This document shows, piece by piece, positions 26,011-34,793 of a stretch of DNA of 64,000 nt. A program made the translations under genes and the position numbers. The notes under the pieces are model-generated. The model was given only the letters and a program-made list of their open reading frames with translations, was not told the origin of the DNA and made no database searches. Within the stretch, counting starts at the first letter, position 1. Every line of letters starts with the position of its first letter. Source of the DNA: Planctomycetota bacterium. Its GTDB lineage: Bacteria; Planctomycetota; J058; JAJDCP01. The stretch spans positions 58,726-122,725 of the forward strand of contig JAJDCP010000079.1 of NCBI GenBank assembly GCA_029260765.1, given 5' to 3'.

Positions 26011-27006
26011 ATGGCCCGTGCAGATCTCCTGGTCAGCCTGGTCCGTGCGGGCAGCCGTGGGGATCAGCAGCTCTTTCGCCGCACCGTCGAGGCACTCGTC
26101 GCCGAAGAGCGGGCGAAGAACCACCACGTCCTCGCCGAGCAGCTCGTCAAGAACCTCGTCAAGCAGGGCAACGGGGTTGGCCTCCACCGGACCAAGCCGC
26201 CGAATGGCGTCGACGTCTCATCGCTCATCGCAGAGGTGGCGCCGCGGCGCACCCTCGAAGACCTCGTGCTACCCGAAGCCGTGCAGACGGCCTGCGCTGA
26301 ACTGGTCGAAGAGCAGCAACGCGTCGAGCTCCTCCGGTCGTACAACCTCGAGCCGCGCTGCCGGATCATGCTCGTCGGGCCGCCGGGGAACGGCAAGACT
26401 TCCCTCGCCGAGGCGCTGGCCGAGGCGTTGATGATCCCCCTCTACGTCGTGCGCTATGACGGCATCGTGGGCAGCTTCCTCGGGGAGACGGCACAACGGC
26501 TGCGGCGGGTCTTCAACTTCGTCCGCATGCGCCGCTGCGTCCTCTTCTTCGACGAGTTCGACACCGTGGGCAAGGAGCGCGCCGATGAGCACGAGACGGG
26601 GGAGATCAAGCGCGTAGTGAGCTCCCTGCTCATGCAGGTCGACGAACTACCGAGCCACGTCGTCGTGATCACCGCAACGAACCACGCCGAGTTGCTCGAC
26701 CGAGCCGTCTGGCGGCGCTTTCAGTTGCGGCTCGAGCTCCCACGGCCGTCGCGGCGGCAGATTCAGGTGTGGTTCGAACGATACGAGAAAGAGCAGGGGC
26801 TGCAGCTGGGGCAGCGGCCCCGGACCCTCGCCAACAAGCTCCTCGGGGTGAGCTTCGGGGAGGTCGAGGAGTTCGCCCTCGATGTGCGCCGGCGCTACGT
26901 CCTGTCGCTACCGGATGCCGACATCGGCGCGATCACGAAGTCCCGGCTCGCCGCCTTCCGCGCCAGGTATGTGCAGGGACAGGGGCAGAACGGCGATGGC
27001 GGATAG
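26011..27006 (+). CDS. ietA: IetA-like AAA+ ATPase of a two-gene phage-defence module
   Basis: 331 residues. Walker A GPPGNGKT at ~124-131, Walker B LFFDEFD at ~185, sensor-type ITATNHAELLD near 230 and an arginine-finger region AVWRRFQLRL put it with FtsH/spastin-type AAA+ ATPases. The N-terminal ~70 residues are helical and probably bind the partner. Its end overlaps the downstream subtilase gene by 11 bases. An AAA ATPase followed by an S8 protease is the IetA-IetS arrangement reported as an antiphage system. The ATPase presumably senses infection or feeds substrate to the protease. Transposase relics on both sides support mobile acquisition. Family is clear; the defence role rests on the known pair. 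Confidence 0.9.
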   Translation: MARADLLVSLVRAGSRGDQQLFRRTVEALVAEERAKNHHVLAEQLVKNLVKQGNGVGLHRTKPPNGVDVSSLIAEVAPRRTLEDLVLPEAVQTACAELVEEQQRVELLRSYNLEPRCRIMLVGPPGNGKTSLAEALAEALMIPLYVVRYDGIVGSFLGETAQRLRRVFNFVRMRRCVLFFDEFDTVGKERADEHETGEIKRVVSSLLMQVDELPSHVVVITATNHAELLDRAVWRRFQLRLELPRPSRRQIQVWFERYEKEQGLQLGQRPRTLANKLLGVSFGEVEEFALDVRRRYVLSLPDADIGAITKSRLAAFRARYVQGQGQNGDGG

Positions 27007-29605
27007 GCCCCTTCTCATCTTTCCAGCACCGGGGGAGCGCGACCGTTTCAAGAGGCGGCGCATGGTCCCCCCGAAAATCACGAAGCCCGGTCGAGGCGGG
27101 CAGGCGATCAGGCTAGATCCAAAGTTCCTCCGCCTGCGGCAGGCCATGGCTGCTCGAAGGGCGGAGCTCCAGGAGCACTCACAGGGTCTCACCCCTGAGA
27201 AGGCGCTCGTATTCGATACGATCAGCTCGGTCAGCAACTTCGTGAACGCGGTGGGGAAAGTGCCCGGCCTTGAGTGGCTCTTGGACCTGGACATCGGGTT
27301 GAAACCGGACGAGGACTTCTTCCTCACTAAGAAGCCAACGAAAGGCCTCAACGGCCATCTGTACTTACTCATGAGCGACGAGCGCGCTCTGAAACAAGTC
27401 CTTTCCTTGTGGAAGCAATTCAAGCGCGGCAAGAAGCTCGAGCGCGGATTCGGGGCTTGGACCAAGGTCTTCGAGAACCTGCATGACGTGCGCACATGGT
27501 CAGCGGAGGATCGTCTCCGTGACACCGGCATCGTTGAGGTCTGGCATGATCGAGTAGCCTTCGCCGAGGAGACCGGAACGGCCGACCCGGTCCGCTTTGA
27601 GATTGAGCCATGGTTCCGGCAGAATCCTACGCTTCGCAGGTCGGCAAGAAGTCAGCTGCGGAAGCTCATCACGGCCTGTGGTGGAAGGGTCCTTGACGAA
27701 CACGTCATCGAGGGAATTGCCTACCACGGACTCCTGGTCGAGATCCCAATCCAAGCGGCCGAAGAGCTCCTGCGGAATCCCTACGCCCGATTGTTGCATG
27801 CGGAGGAGGTCGCGCACTTCCGACCGCAGGCCCAGGCCGTCGCAGGCCGCCAGCCTGTCGAAGACGAAGAACCCTTGTCCCAGAGCCGAATACCATTGCA
27901 GCTCGACGAAGCGGTAGAACCTATCATCGCTGTCCTGGATGGGTTGCCCCTCGAACGTCATGTGCTCCTCGATGGTGGTCTTCGGGTGGACGACCCCGAG
28001 GAGCTGGCCGGGATCTACGAGGCCCAGGCCCGCATGCACGGGACGAGCATCTGCTCGGCGATCCTCCGTGGAGACCTCGAGGCTGACGAAGAGCCCCTCG
28101 ACCGTCCCATTTACGTGCGTCCGGTGCTTCGCCCTTTCCAAGCACTGGACGGCTGGGACGAGGCATCACCAGACGATCGGCTTTTCATCGACGTCATCCA
28201 TCGAGCTGTGCGCCGTGCAGTTGAAGGGGAGGGCGATTTCGCCCCGACCGCGCCTGAAGTCAGAGTCTTCAATATGTCGCTCGGGGATCGGCAGCGGCTC
28301 TTCGATGGCGGGGCGATCAGTCCGTGGGCACGCCTCCTGGACTGGCTGTCGCACAAGCTGAACGTCCTGTTCATCGTCAGCGCCGGGAACCACCTCGACG
28401 AGATCAAGGTGCCGGACTCCAACCGAACGCAGCTGACTCAAAGCCCGGAACTCCGCGAACGGAGGGTGCTCAAGGTGCTGGTTGATGAGAATCGTCTGCG
28501 GAGACTGCGTGTACCGGCGGAAGCGATCAATGCCCTGACGGTCGGAGCCTCACACCGAGATGCATCCTCCGGGCAGCCGGGGGACGATCGAATGCGCATC
28601 GACCTCCTGCAAAGCAACGACTTGCCGAGCCCCGTTTCTGCGCAAGGCGGCGGCTACCGCCGTGCCATCAAGCCGGACATTCTCGCCCCTGGTGGGCGTC
28701 TCTTGTTCGTCGACCGTGTCAGCGAGGGAGATGTCGTCTTCCAAAAGGCAAGGACGCCGCACATCCGGCCCCCGGGTGTGCGCTGTGCTTTCCCCGGCCT
28801 CCGCGGCGGTCTCGCCCACGAGAGGTTCACGCACGGCACAAGCATCGCAACTGCGCTTGTAACTCACGGGGCGGCCCGGCTGCACTCGGTACTCGACCAG
28901 CTTCGTAGCGAGCCGGGCGGCGACGGCCTCGATCCGCAGTTCGACGCCGTCCTCCTCAAGGCGTTGCTGGTCCATGGCGCCGAATGGTGGCGGACGGGAG
29001 CCGATGCTCTTTCCCGAGCGCTCGGCTTGCGCGGGAAGCGGGACCAGCGGAGGTTCTCAGCGCGCTTTCTTGGATACGGCCACTTGGACGTGGAGCGCGT
29101 CGTTTCCTGCACCCAGCGGCGAGCAACGCTGCTCGGCTTCGGCGTGCTAGCCAAGGAGGAGGGACACGTCTTTGAGGTGCCCATTCCGTTTGATTTGAGC
29201 GGTGCCTCCGGCCTTCGGCGCCTCGTGATCACCCTTGCATGGCTCAGCCCGATCAACCCGAGCCGGCAGCAGTATCGGCAGGCGGCGCTCTGGATCCAAA
29301 CCCCTGGGGACCAAGGGGTGGACGACCCCCTTGGCGTGTCCCGGATGGGCGCCGACCATAATGCTGTCCAGCGCGGTACGGTGCAGCATGAAGTGCTTGA
29401 GGGCAAGGCCGCTGCCATCTTCGACGAAGGCGACAAGCTCCTGATCCCAGTCAACTGCCGGGAGGATGCTGACATGCTGTCAGAGGGGGTGCGCTACGGC
29501 CTGGCGGTGACCCTCGAGATCGGGGAGGACCTGGGGATCGACATCGACCTCTACGAAGCTGTACGCGCGGCAATTCGTCCACAGGTGCGGCCGCGCCCAC
29601 GATAG
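26996..29605 (+). CDS. ietS: IetS-like S8 (subtilisin family) serine protease
   Basis: 869 residues. ATG 26996 lies inside the end of ietA; upstream in-frame codons belong to another frame of ietA. The first ~290 residues are a family-specific N-terminal region with no signal peptide, so the enzyme is cytoplasmic. The S8 triad appears in D-H-S order: Asp in IIAVLDGLP (~316), His in RMHGTSI (~348), Ser in THGTSIATALV (~617). A beta-rich C-terminal domain follows (~700-860). It is translationally coupled to the ATPase. The expected role is cleavage of host or phage proteins on infection, leading to abortive protection; the trigger and substrate are unknown. Confidence 0.9.
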   Translation: MADRPLLIFPAPGERDRFKRRRMVPPKITKPGRGGQAIRLDPKFLRLRQAMAARRAELQEHSQGLTPEKALVFDTISSVSNFVNAVGKVPGLEWLLDLDIGLKPDEDFFLTKKPTKGLNGHLYLLMSDERALKQVLSLWKQFKRGKKLERGFGAWTKVFENLHDVRTWSAEDRLRDTGIVEVWHDRVAFAEETGTADPVRFEIEPWFRQNPTLRRSARSQLRKLITACGGRVLDEHVIEGIAYHGLLVEIPIQAAEELLRNPYARLLHAEEVAHFRPQAQAVAGRQPVEDEEPLSQSRIPLQLDEAVEPIIAVLDGLPLERHVLLDGGLRVDDPEELAGIYEAQARMHGTSICSAILRGDLEADEEPLDRPIYVRPVLRPFQALDGWDEASPDDRLFIDVIHRAVRRAVEGEGDFAPTAPEVRVFNMSLGDRQRLFDGGAISPWARLLDWLSHKLNVLFIVSAGNHLDEIKVPDSNRTQLTQSPELRERRVLKVLVDENRLRRLRVPAEAINALTVGASHRDASSGQPGDDRMRIDLLQSNDLPSPVSAQGGGYRRAIKPDILAPGGRLLFVDRVSEGDVVFQKARTPHIRPPGVRCAFPGLRGGLAHERFTHGTSIATALVTHGAARLHSVLDQLRSEPGGDGLDPQFDAVLLKALLVHGAEWWRTGADALSRALGLRGKRDQRRFSARFLGYGHLDVERVVSCTQRRATLLGFGVLAKEEGHVFEVPIPFDLSGASGLRRLVITLAWLSPINPSRQQYRQAALWIQTPGDQGVDDPLGVSRMGADHNAVQRGTVQHEVLEGKAAAIFDEGDKLLIPVNCREDADMLSEGVRYGLAVTLEIGEDLGIDIDLYEAVRAAIRPQVRPRPR

Positions 29606-29620
29606 CCGTCGGCCCTTCGG

Positions 29621-30235
29621 AAGCGTGGTCACAGCATGGACAAGCGCCTGAACAACCTGCAGATCGTCGTCGCCCTCGCTGAGACGCCAGACGAAGTTCC
29701 CATTCGCTCACGGGTCTTCCCGGGCAACACTGTGGGCTCCACAACGATCGCCCGTGTCCGAGCCGATCTGAAGGAGTGGCCCTCACGCGAGTCTTGTCAT
29801 CGGCGACGCCGGCAAGCACGCGGATGCGAACACGAGAGTAGCGGCGGGCGCTATCTGCCTGCGACGCCGGCAAAGTCAAGGAGGTCTACAACGACGTCCT
29901 CCCAAGTTCCGGCCGCTGCAAAAAGATCAACGACCAGCTAACGTTGAAAGAGGTGGTTGTCGGCGGAGGCGAAGAGAGGCGTCGCAACTTTGTGTGGAAG
30001 AACGAGTCTCATGCGCTCCGCGAGTGTCTGAACCGGGAGGAGATCCTCGAGCACCTACAGGAAGAGCCGAGGGAGCTTGCACCCTCGAAGGACCAACAGA
30101 CGCATAGGCGCTCACGTGAAGCTCTGCGTGATTGCACTGCTGCTGCAGCGCGTGGCCGAACTGCGCTTCAATGAGACCTCGCGCAACGTTCGTGATAGGC
30201 AGTGCCAGCTTATGCCGTGTGCTAGGATTCGATGA
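29621..30235 (+). pseudogene. IS1634-type (IS4 superfamily) transposase remnant
   Basis: The relic begins 16 bases after the ietS stop. KRGHSMDKRLNNLQIVVALA and RSRVFPGNT match the region around the second catalytic Asp of IS1634-like transposases. Later pieces, in shifted frames, are VKEVYNDVL, LTLKEVVVGGGEERRR and the C-terminal HVKLCVIALLLQRVAELRF. The N-terminal half with the first Asp is missing, and several stops interrupt the rest. It ends just before the GIY-YIG-like gene and marks the right side of the defence island. Confidence 0.75.
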
Positions 30236-30278
30236 CTCGAAACTTCCTCAGCCAGGTAGAACCGAAGGACTGCCGCCC

Positions 30279-30791
30279 ATGGCCATCACCACCATCGTCA
30301 TCACATGGACAGGGCCCTACCGCTTCAACGAGGCCTGCGCGTTGACTGGCCCAGGGCTGTACCTGGTCTTCGGTCGCAACCGATTCGGAAAGACGCCCGC
30401 CAAGCGCAAGCTCCTGTATTACGGCATCTCCCAGAACCGCAGAGGCGTCGGGCGGCGGATCAGCCAACATGAAGGCGAGTCCTACGAGCACCGCGACAAT
30501 CGCTGGTGGATCGGTCGGATCAAGCAGCCGGTGCGACCCACTCGGCACCATTTCGAGGCAGCGGAGGGGATGCTGATCTACTTCGAGGAGCCCGAGCACA
30601 ACGTCAAGAAAGCCTACACACCGCCTCCGAGGGACGTGCTCATTGTGAACAAATGGTACGACAGGGATGGGGAGGTCAGAATGCGCAGAACCGGAGTGAT
30701 GATGGAGATCTCGGACGTCATGCTCTGGGACATCGAGCGGCGGCAGCTCCGCTACACCGACCTCTACCAAGCCGACTACTCGGACCCATAG
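30279..30791 (+). CDS. GIY-YIG-fold-like protein, copy A
   Basis: 170 residues from ATG 30279. The order of motifs fits a GIY-YIG nuclease-like fold: LYLVFGR (GIY-like strand), LLYYGIS (YIG-like strand), GVGRRISQHEG with the Arg and His, then RWWIGRI, FEAAEGMLIYF with the metal-binding Glu, and EHNVKKA with the terminal Asn. The C-terminal 50 residues form an extension specific to this pair of proteins. It shares roughly 60% identity by eye with the protein at 49332-49838. Both copies directly follow a defence or toxin-like module. It could be an endonuclease effector or a DNA-modification reader; the catalytic core looks complete. The fold assignment comes from motif order only. Confidence 0.75.
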   Translation: MAITTIVITWTGPYRFNEACALTGPGLYLVFGRNRFGKTPAKRKLLYYGISQNRRGVGRRISQHEGESYEHRDNRWWIGRIKQPVRPTRHHFEAAEGMLIYFEEPEHNVKKAYTPPPRDVLIVNKWYDRDGEVRMRRTGVMMEISDVMLWDIERRQLRYTDLYQADYSDP

Positions 30792-30860
30792 GACTGGCCG
30801 AGGAAAGACGGGACCCGCCATGGCTGACCGACCTCCGCACGAGCCATCCCCACAGACCGC

Positions 30861-32000
30861 TCAACCCCGCCGCAACACCTGAGCGGCCTCCACCAAGCGG
30901 CGCAGCTTGGCCGTCGCGCTGGCCGGCGTCGCGACCGGACGGTCGGCGAAGGTTCCGAAGCCACAGTCTGGATTGAGCAGGATGCGCTCCGGAGACAGAA
31001 TGCGCGCCGCGTGCCGCGCGCGCGCCACGATCTCCTCCAGCGGCTCCGGCTCGGCCGTGCGCGGGTTGACGACCCCCAGGCCCAGATGCACCTCGGCGGG
31101 CAAATCTGCCAGCGCCTCCAGCGGCCCGGCACGGGGTGTCGCATACTCGAGCGAGAACATACCCACCCGCATGCGCGCCAGGTAGGGCATCAGCTCGGCG
31201 TAGCCACCGGCAAGCAGCACCTCTTCTTTCTGGCTCCAGTTGCCCCGGCACACGTGCACGCCGATGCGCGGGCCGGAGATGCCATCGACGACACGGTTGA
31301 TCAGGTCCACTGCGATCTCGAGCTCACCCTCCGGGCTCGCTTTGGCTGCGAGCACGCCTCACATGAAGGTGTGGGTCTTCGATTTGCCCGCGTGCACCAC
31401 CTCGGTCAACACCGGCTCGTCCAGCTGCACGAACTCGACGCCCTGCGCGGCTAGCTCGATGATCTCGGCCCGCAGCAACGCGACGAAGTCGTCGGCCATC
31501 TCCTCCCGCGAGTTGTATGCCTGCCGGGTCAGCGACTCGACATAGCTGCTGCGGCTCAGCAGGTAGGGCCCCGGCAGAGTGACCTTGACGGGCTTGTTCG
31601 TGTGGGCGCGCAGAAAGTGGTAGTCGTCCAGCACCAGCGGCTTCGCCCGCCGCACCTTGCCGGTCACCACGGGGTTCTTGATCGCGAAGGCCGGCACATC
31701 GAGCGCCTCGAGCATCTGTTCGAAGGCCGCCTTGTCGTCGACGTAGTCGAGCAGCACCGCCATCGACATCAGCTCGACCCCTTCGAGCCGCTCACAGACG
31801 AAGCTGAAGAAGTTGTCGCGGCGCTGCTCGCCATCGACCACGATGTCCACCCCTGCCTCTTCCTGGGCGCGGATGGCCTGGATGGTAGCCGCATCGCGCA
31901 GGCTCTCGAACTCGGGCGACCGCTGCCGTGCAGCGCGCAACAGAGCGGCCGGCCGGGGCCAGCTGCCGACCGAGGTGACAGGAAAAAGCGGTAGTGGCAT
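30861..32000 (-). CDS. Cobalamin-independent methionine synthase II (MetE-like) enzyme interrupted by one in-frame TGA
   Basis: ATG 32000 has GAGGG upstream and follows the TusA-OsmC stop. The frame is open to a TGA at 31359-31361 and then, in the same frame, open again to 30861: 379 residues if the TGA is read through. The N-terminal part carries FPVTSVGSWPRP and the folate/substrate-barrel motif FVQLDEPVLTEV. The part after the TGA has the zinc ligands HVCRGN (His, Cys), a Glu in FSLEYATP and Cys in NPDCGFGTF. These enzymes move a methyl group to homocysteine or related thiols. The interruption sits in THTFM-(TGA)-GVLAAK. Options: Sec codon, reinitiation at the GTG 4 bases later (two subunits), nonsense mutation or sequencing error. 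It is the last gene of a sulfur-relay operon. Confidence 0.85.
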
Positions 32001-32001
32001 C

Positions 32002-32718
32002 TCAAACCCTCGCACAACGGATGTTCAGGCGGCAACCGTGCAACAGGCTGTTGGCCACGGGGGAGCGCCGCAAGGTCTCGAGCCAGATCTCGTCGATACG
32101 CGCATCGTCCGCCCCCGGGGCATCGACGTAGAGCGTGCCTTCGATGCTCTGCAACCCCGGCGAACCCTGCTCTTCGATGCCGAGGAAGACTAGCACGTTC
32201 TCAGGCTGCGCGGCCAGACTGAGCTCGAGATTCGCGACCTCGATGCCCGCCCGCCGGAGCCGCCAGGCAAAGCCCACTCCCAGGCAGCCTCCGAGGGCGC
32301 CGAGCAGGTACTCGAGCGCGCTGGGGGCGGCGTCCTGGGTGTCGAAGCTCAGCGGCTGGCCGACATCGAAGGAGTGGTTGCGGCAGAACAGCCGACCGCG
32401 CATGCCCTCCTCCCAGCGCAGCCGCGCCCGCCAGCGGTAGTCGCGCGCGCTCTGCAGATCGCCGGCCAGCTCACTGTCGCCGCCCTTCTTGCGCACCCGG
32501 AAGCAGGTATAGCCATCGTCGGCGGGCAAGGTCTCGAGCAGGGTGTGGCCGACCATCCGGCACCAGGCGGGCAGGTCTTCGGCCACGCTCGGCTCGCGGC
32601 TGCGGATCTCGATGCTCGCGCCGGCAGGCAGCTCCGCCATGCCCTTGCGGATCATCAGCAGCAGGCCGCTGCCGCAGTCGAGATCGCCGCCGTCGATGAC
32701 GGGCAACTCGCCGGCCAC
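32002..32718 (-). CDS. TusA-like / OsmC-like fusion protein
   Basis: 238 residues from a GTG two bases after the DsrE stop. Residues ~1-80 are a TusA/SirA-type sulfur-carrier fold, with Cys in GDLDCGSGLLLMIR in place of the usual CPxP and the segment DLPAWCRMVGH shared with the next TusA gene. Residues ~100-238 resemble OsmC, with Cys in LLGALGGCLGVGFAWRLR and a second Cys near the C-terminus. OsmC proteins reduce organic peroxides through Cys pairs, and TusA carries persulfide. The fusion suggests thiol relay to, or repair by, the OsmC part. It lies between DsrE and the MetE-like enzyme in a tightly packed operon. Confidence 0.88.
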   Translation of the reverse strand: MAGELPVIDGGDLDCGSGLLLMIRKGMAELPAGASIEIRSREPSVAEDLPAWCRMVGHTLLETLPADDGYTCFRVRKKGGDSELAGDLQSARDYRWRARLRWEEGMRGRLFCRNHSFDVGQPLSFDTQDAAPSALEYLLGALGGCLGVGFAWRLRRAGIEVANLELSLAAQPENVLVFLGIEEQGSPGLQSIEGTLYVDAPGADDARIDEIWLETLRRSPVANSLLHGCRLNIRCARV

Positions 32719-32720
32719 GC

Positions 32721-33083
32721 TCAGTAGCTCACGCTGGGGCTGCCGTCGGAGAGGAACTCGACCAGCTTGGCCCCCCCGACGATCTTGGCGCCCGGCACCA
32801 GCCCGTCGGCGTTCAGGGCGCGCTTCTTGTAGCAGGGCGAGCAGACCCAGATGTTGCCGCCGCTCTCGGCGAACAGGTCCATCAGCTCTTTCAGGGGCGC
32901 GAAGCCATCCTCGTGCACATCATCAGCGTAGCCCTGCTCGGCGAGCCGCACGGCCTCGGTGCTGAGGAAGACCATCGTGTCCTTCTCCGAGGCGAGCGCG
33001 GCGTTGGCCACCACGAAGGCGACCGTGGCCTTGTCGGTGTTGTCCTTGGCACAGGTCAGGCTGACGCAGAATTTCGACATCAT
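32721..33083 (-). CDS. DsrE family sulfur-transfer protein
   Basis: 120 residues. Tandem ATGs (33083 and 33080) follow AAGGAG, and the gene begins directly after the upstream stop. The fold is the small DsrE/F-like Rossmann type: an N-terminal strand KFCVSLTCAKD, ATVAFVVANAAL helix, TMVFLSTEAVRLA, and the sulfur-accepting Cys in IWVCSPCYKKR. DsrE proteins pass persulfide sulfur to TusA partners. Here it is sandwiched between two TusA-containing genes, matching a relay chain DsrE-TusA-OsmC. It is cytoplasmic. Assignment is confident. Confidence 0.92.
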   Translation of the reverse strand: MMSKFCVSLTCAKDNTDKATVAFVVANAALASEKDTMVFLSTEAVRLAEQGYADDVHEDGFAPLKELMDLFAESGGNIWVCSPCYKKRALNADGLVPGAKIVGGAKLVEFLSDGSPSVSY

Positions 33084-33671
33084 CTACTCCTTGGATGCGA
33101 TCCAGTAATCAGGTTGTTTCACAAACACCAGCCGGTGGCCGACCATCCGGCACCAGGCTGGGAGATCTTCAGGGGCGCCCGCATCGGTCGCCCGCAGCTG
33201 CAGAACGCCGCCGCTCGGCAGCCCGCGCATACGCAGCCGCAGCCGCAAGACAAGCTCGCCGCAGCCCATCGCGCCGGCATCCCAGAAGTCGTCCGCCTCC
33301 GGCGCGGCGGCCGCCGCCGGGTCCGCTGCGGACGCGTCGGGAGCGCTTTCAGCGTAGCCGGCCAGGCAACGAGGCGGCTCGCCGCAGCGGCTCTGGGCGC
33401 TGGCACGCTGCCATCCTTGGCGCAGGCAGGGCTTGCGCTCGACCTGGGCGCGCAGCTCGCGGCGCAGCAACCCGCCCTCCTGCTCGAGCTCGGCGGCCAG
33501 ACAGCGCAGACAGCGCGGAGCCTGGCGGTGCCCGAGCATGAAGCTGAACAGATGCAGGTGGCCACACAACGCCGCCTGACAGCCCGCACAGGGTGTGCCC
33601 GCCAGCGCCGCCAGCGCGCTCAGGACCGCGCGCGTGTCCGCGTCGTTTTCCGGCGTTTCATCGGCTCGCAT
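33084..33671 (-). CDS. TusA-like sulfurtransferase with Cys-rich N-terminal domain
   Basis: 195 residues. The N-terminal ~110 residues carry many Cys (TPCAGCQAALCGHLH, RCLRCLAAEL, KPCLRQ) suited to zinc or persulfide binding. After an Ala/Asp-rich linker, the C-terminal ~75 residues are a TusA-like domain (WDAGAMGCGELVLRLRLRMR, with CG-x-L in place of CPxP, then DLPAWCRMVGHRLVFV). The same DLPAWCRMVGH block occurs in the TusA-OsmC fusion two genes on. It probably receives sulfur from the nearby cysteine desulfurase (36582) and hands it to DsrE. The operon order on the minus strand is porin, transglutaminase, this gene, DsrE, TusA-OsmC, MetE-like. Confidence 0.85.
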   Translation of the reverse strand: MRADETPENDADTRAVLSALAALAGTPCAGCQAALCGHLHLFSFMLGHRQAPRCLRCLAAELEQEGGLLRRELRAQVERKPCLRQGWQRASAQSRCGEPPRCLAGYAESAPDASAADPAAAAAPEADDFWDAGAMGCGELVLRLRLRMRGLPSGGVLQLRATDAGAPEDLPAWCRMVGHRLVFVKQPDYWIASKE

Positions 33672-33686
33672 GGCTCGTCCCTGCTA

Positions 33687-34781
33687 TCAACGCAGCTCCT
33701 CGTAGGTCAGGGTGCGCGTCCAGTCGCTGAAGACTGCCCCGTCGACCTCGACGTGTGCCTTGGGGAGCGCGTTGACCGGTCCCCCCACCTGGGCCGGATC
33801 GAGCTGCAGATCGCGGCCCACGTGCCAGGATACCCGGCGCGCGTCGAGGTTTCCAAAGTAGTACTCGACCAGCCCGGCATCCGGTCCGTGGTAGCCATCG
33901 GCCACCGTCAGCGCGAGCAGCTCACGGTTCTTGTCATCGACCCGCACGCCCTCGACGAAGATGTCCGCCACCGCCACATCCAGCGGCAGCCAACCGAGGT
34001 TGGGTGCAAAGAACTCGACCCAGCAGTGGTAGCTCTGGTCCTTGTCCTTGCCAGCGAGCGGACCTTTGAAAAACGAACCGTAGATGATACGGGTCGGCAG
34101 CCCCGCCGCCCGGGCCACGGCCAGGTACAGCGAGTGGAAGTCGGTGCAGTTGCCCGTGCACTTCTCCAGCGTGTAGGCGCTGCTGCCCACACCGGATGAC
34201 TTGAGCGTGGTCGGATCTTTGACCCAGTATTCGACGTGGCCGAGGATCCAGTCATAGATCTTGCGCGCCTGGCGGATCGGGTGCTGCTCGGCGCCGACGA
34301 TCTCCTCCGCCAGCTTGCGGATCTCTGCGTCGATGACGATGTGCTGGGTCTCGACCAGAGCGTCAGCGTGGGCGGCCCGCTCTGCGTCGTTCAGCGGCCG
34401 CGTCGCGCTCTCGTCCAGCCGATTGCGCGCCTCACGCCGGCGCACCCGGAAGCGGGTCACCAGCGCAAGCTCACCGGCGGGCGGAGCCTCGGCGCTCAGG
34501 AACAGGAAGCGGTTGCCCCGGGTGTCACGCACCACTCGGGTCTCGTAGGGCGCGTCGATCTGCAGGCCGCTGATGTCCTGCAGGGGGTCGTTGTCCGCGG
34601 GCAGCGCGAACCACAGCCGCAGCTGCTGGCTGCCTTCGGGCACCCGCACCAGCAGGCGGTTCACGGCGTCGAAGCTCTTGCTCCGCAGGGGCCGCGGCGG
34701 CGCGTCGGGGCCGGTGTTGGCGGGCGGCGCGGCAGTGCAGCCTGCCAGGCACGACAAACAGGTCAGAAGTAGGATACGCAT
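33687..34781 (-). CDS. Transglutaminase-like lipoprotein
   Basis: 364 residues; ATG with GAGGAG upstream. The signal peptide MRILLLTCLSCLAGC has a lipobox LAGC, so it is an outer- or inner-membrane lipoprotein. After a beta-rich N-terminal domain (~40-160) comes a transglutaminase/protease-like core with Cys in GNCTDFHSLYLAVARAAGLP (~210), His in SYHCWVEFF (~250) and Asp in LPLDVAVAD (~267). The triad is intact. Such domains act as cysteine peptidases or cross-linkers in the envelope. It starts 12 bases after the porin gene in the same operon as the sulfur-relay genes. Confidence 0.92.
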   Translation of the reverse strand: MRILLLTCLSCLAGCTAAPPANTGPDAPPRPLRSKSFDAVNRLLVRVPEGSQQLRLWFALPADNDPLQDISGLQIDAPYETRVVRDTRGNRFLFLSAEAPPAGELALVTRFRVRRREARNRLDESATRPLNDAERAAHADALVETQHIVIDAEIRKLAEEIVGAEQHPIRQARKIYDWILGHVEYWVKDPTTLKSSGVGSSAYTLEKCTGNCTDFHSLYLAVARAAGLPTRIIYGSFFKGPLAGKDKDQSYHCWVEFFAPNLGWLPLDVAVADIFVEGVRVDDKNRELLALTVADGYHGPDAGLVEYYFGNLDARRVSWHVGRDLQLDPAQVGGPVNALPKAHVEVDGAVFSDWTRTLTYEELR

Positions 34782-34793
34782 AGGGGGAGCTCC

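Noticed and set aside
31300..31361. Canonical SECIS element after the TGA
   Set aside because: A 6-bp hairpin is present, but its loop (AGCCAAA) lacks the GGU-type motif and it starts too close to the TGA, so I do not annotate a SECIS.
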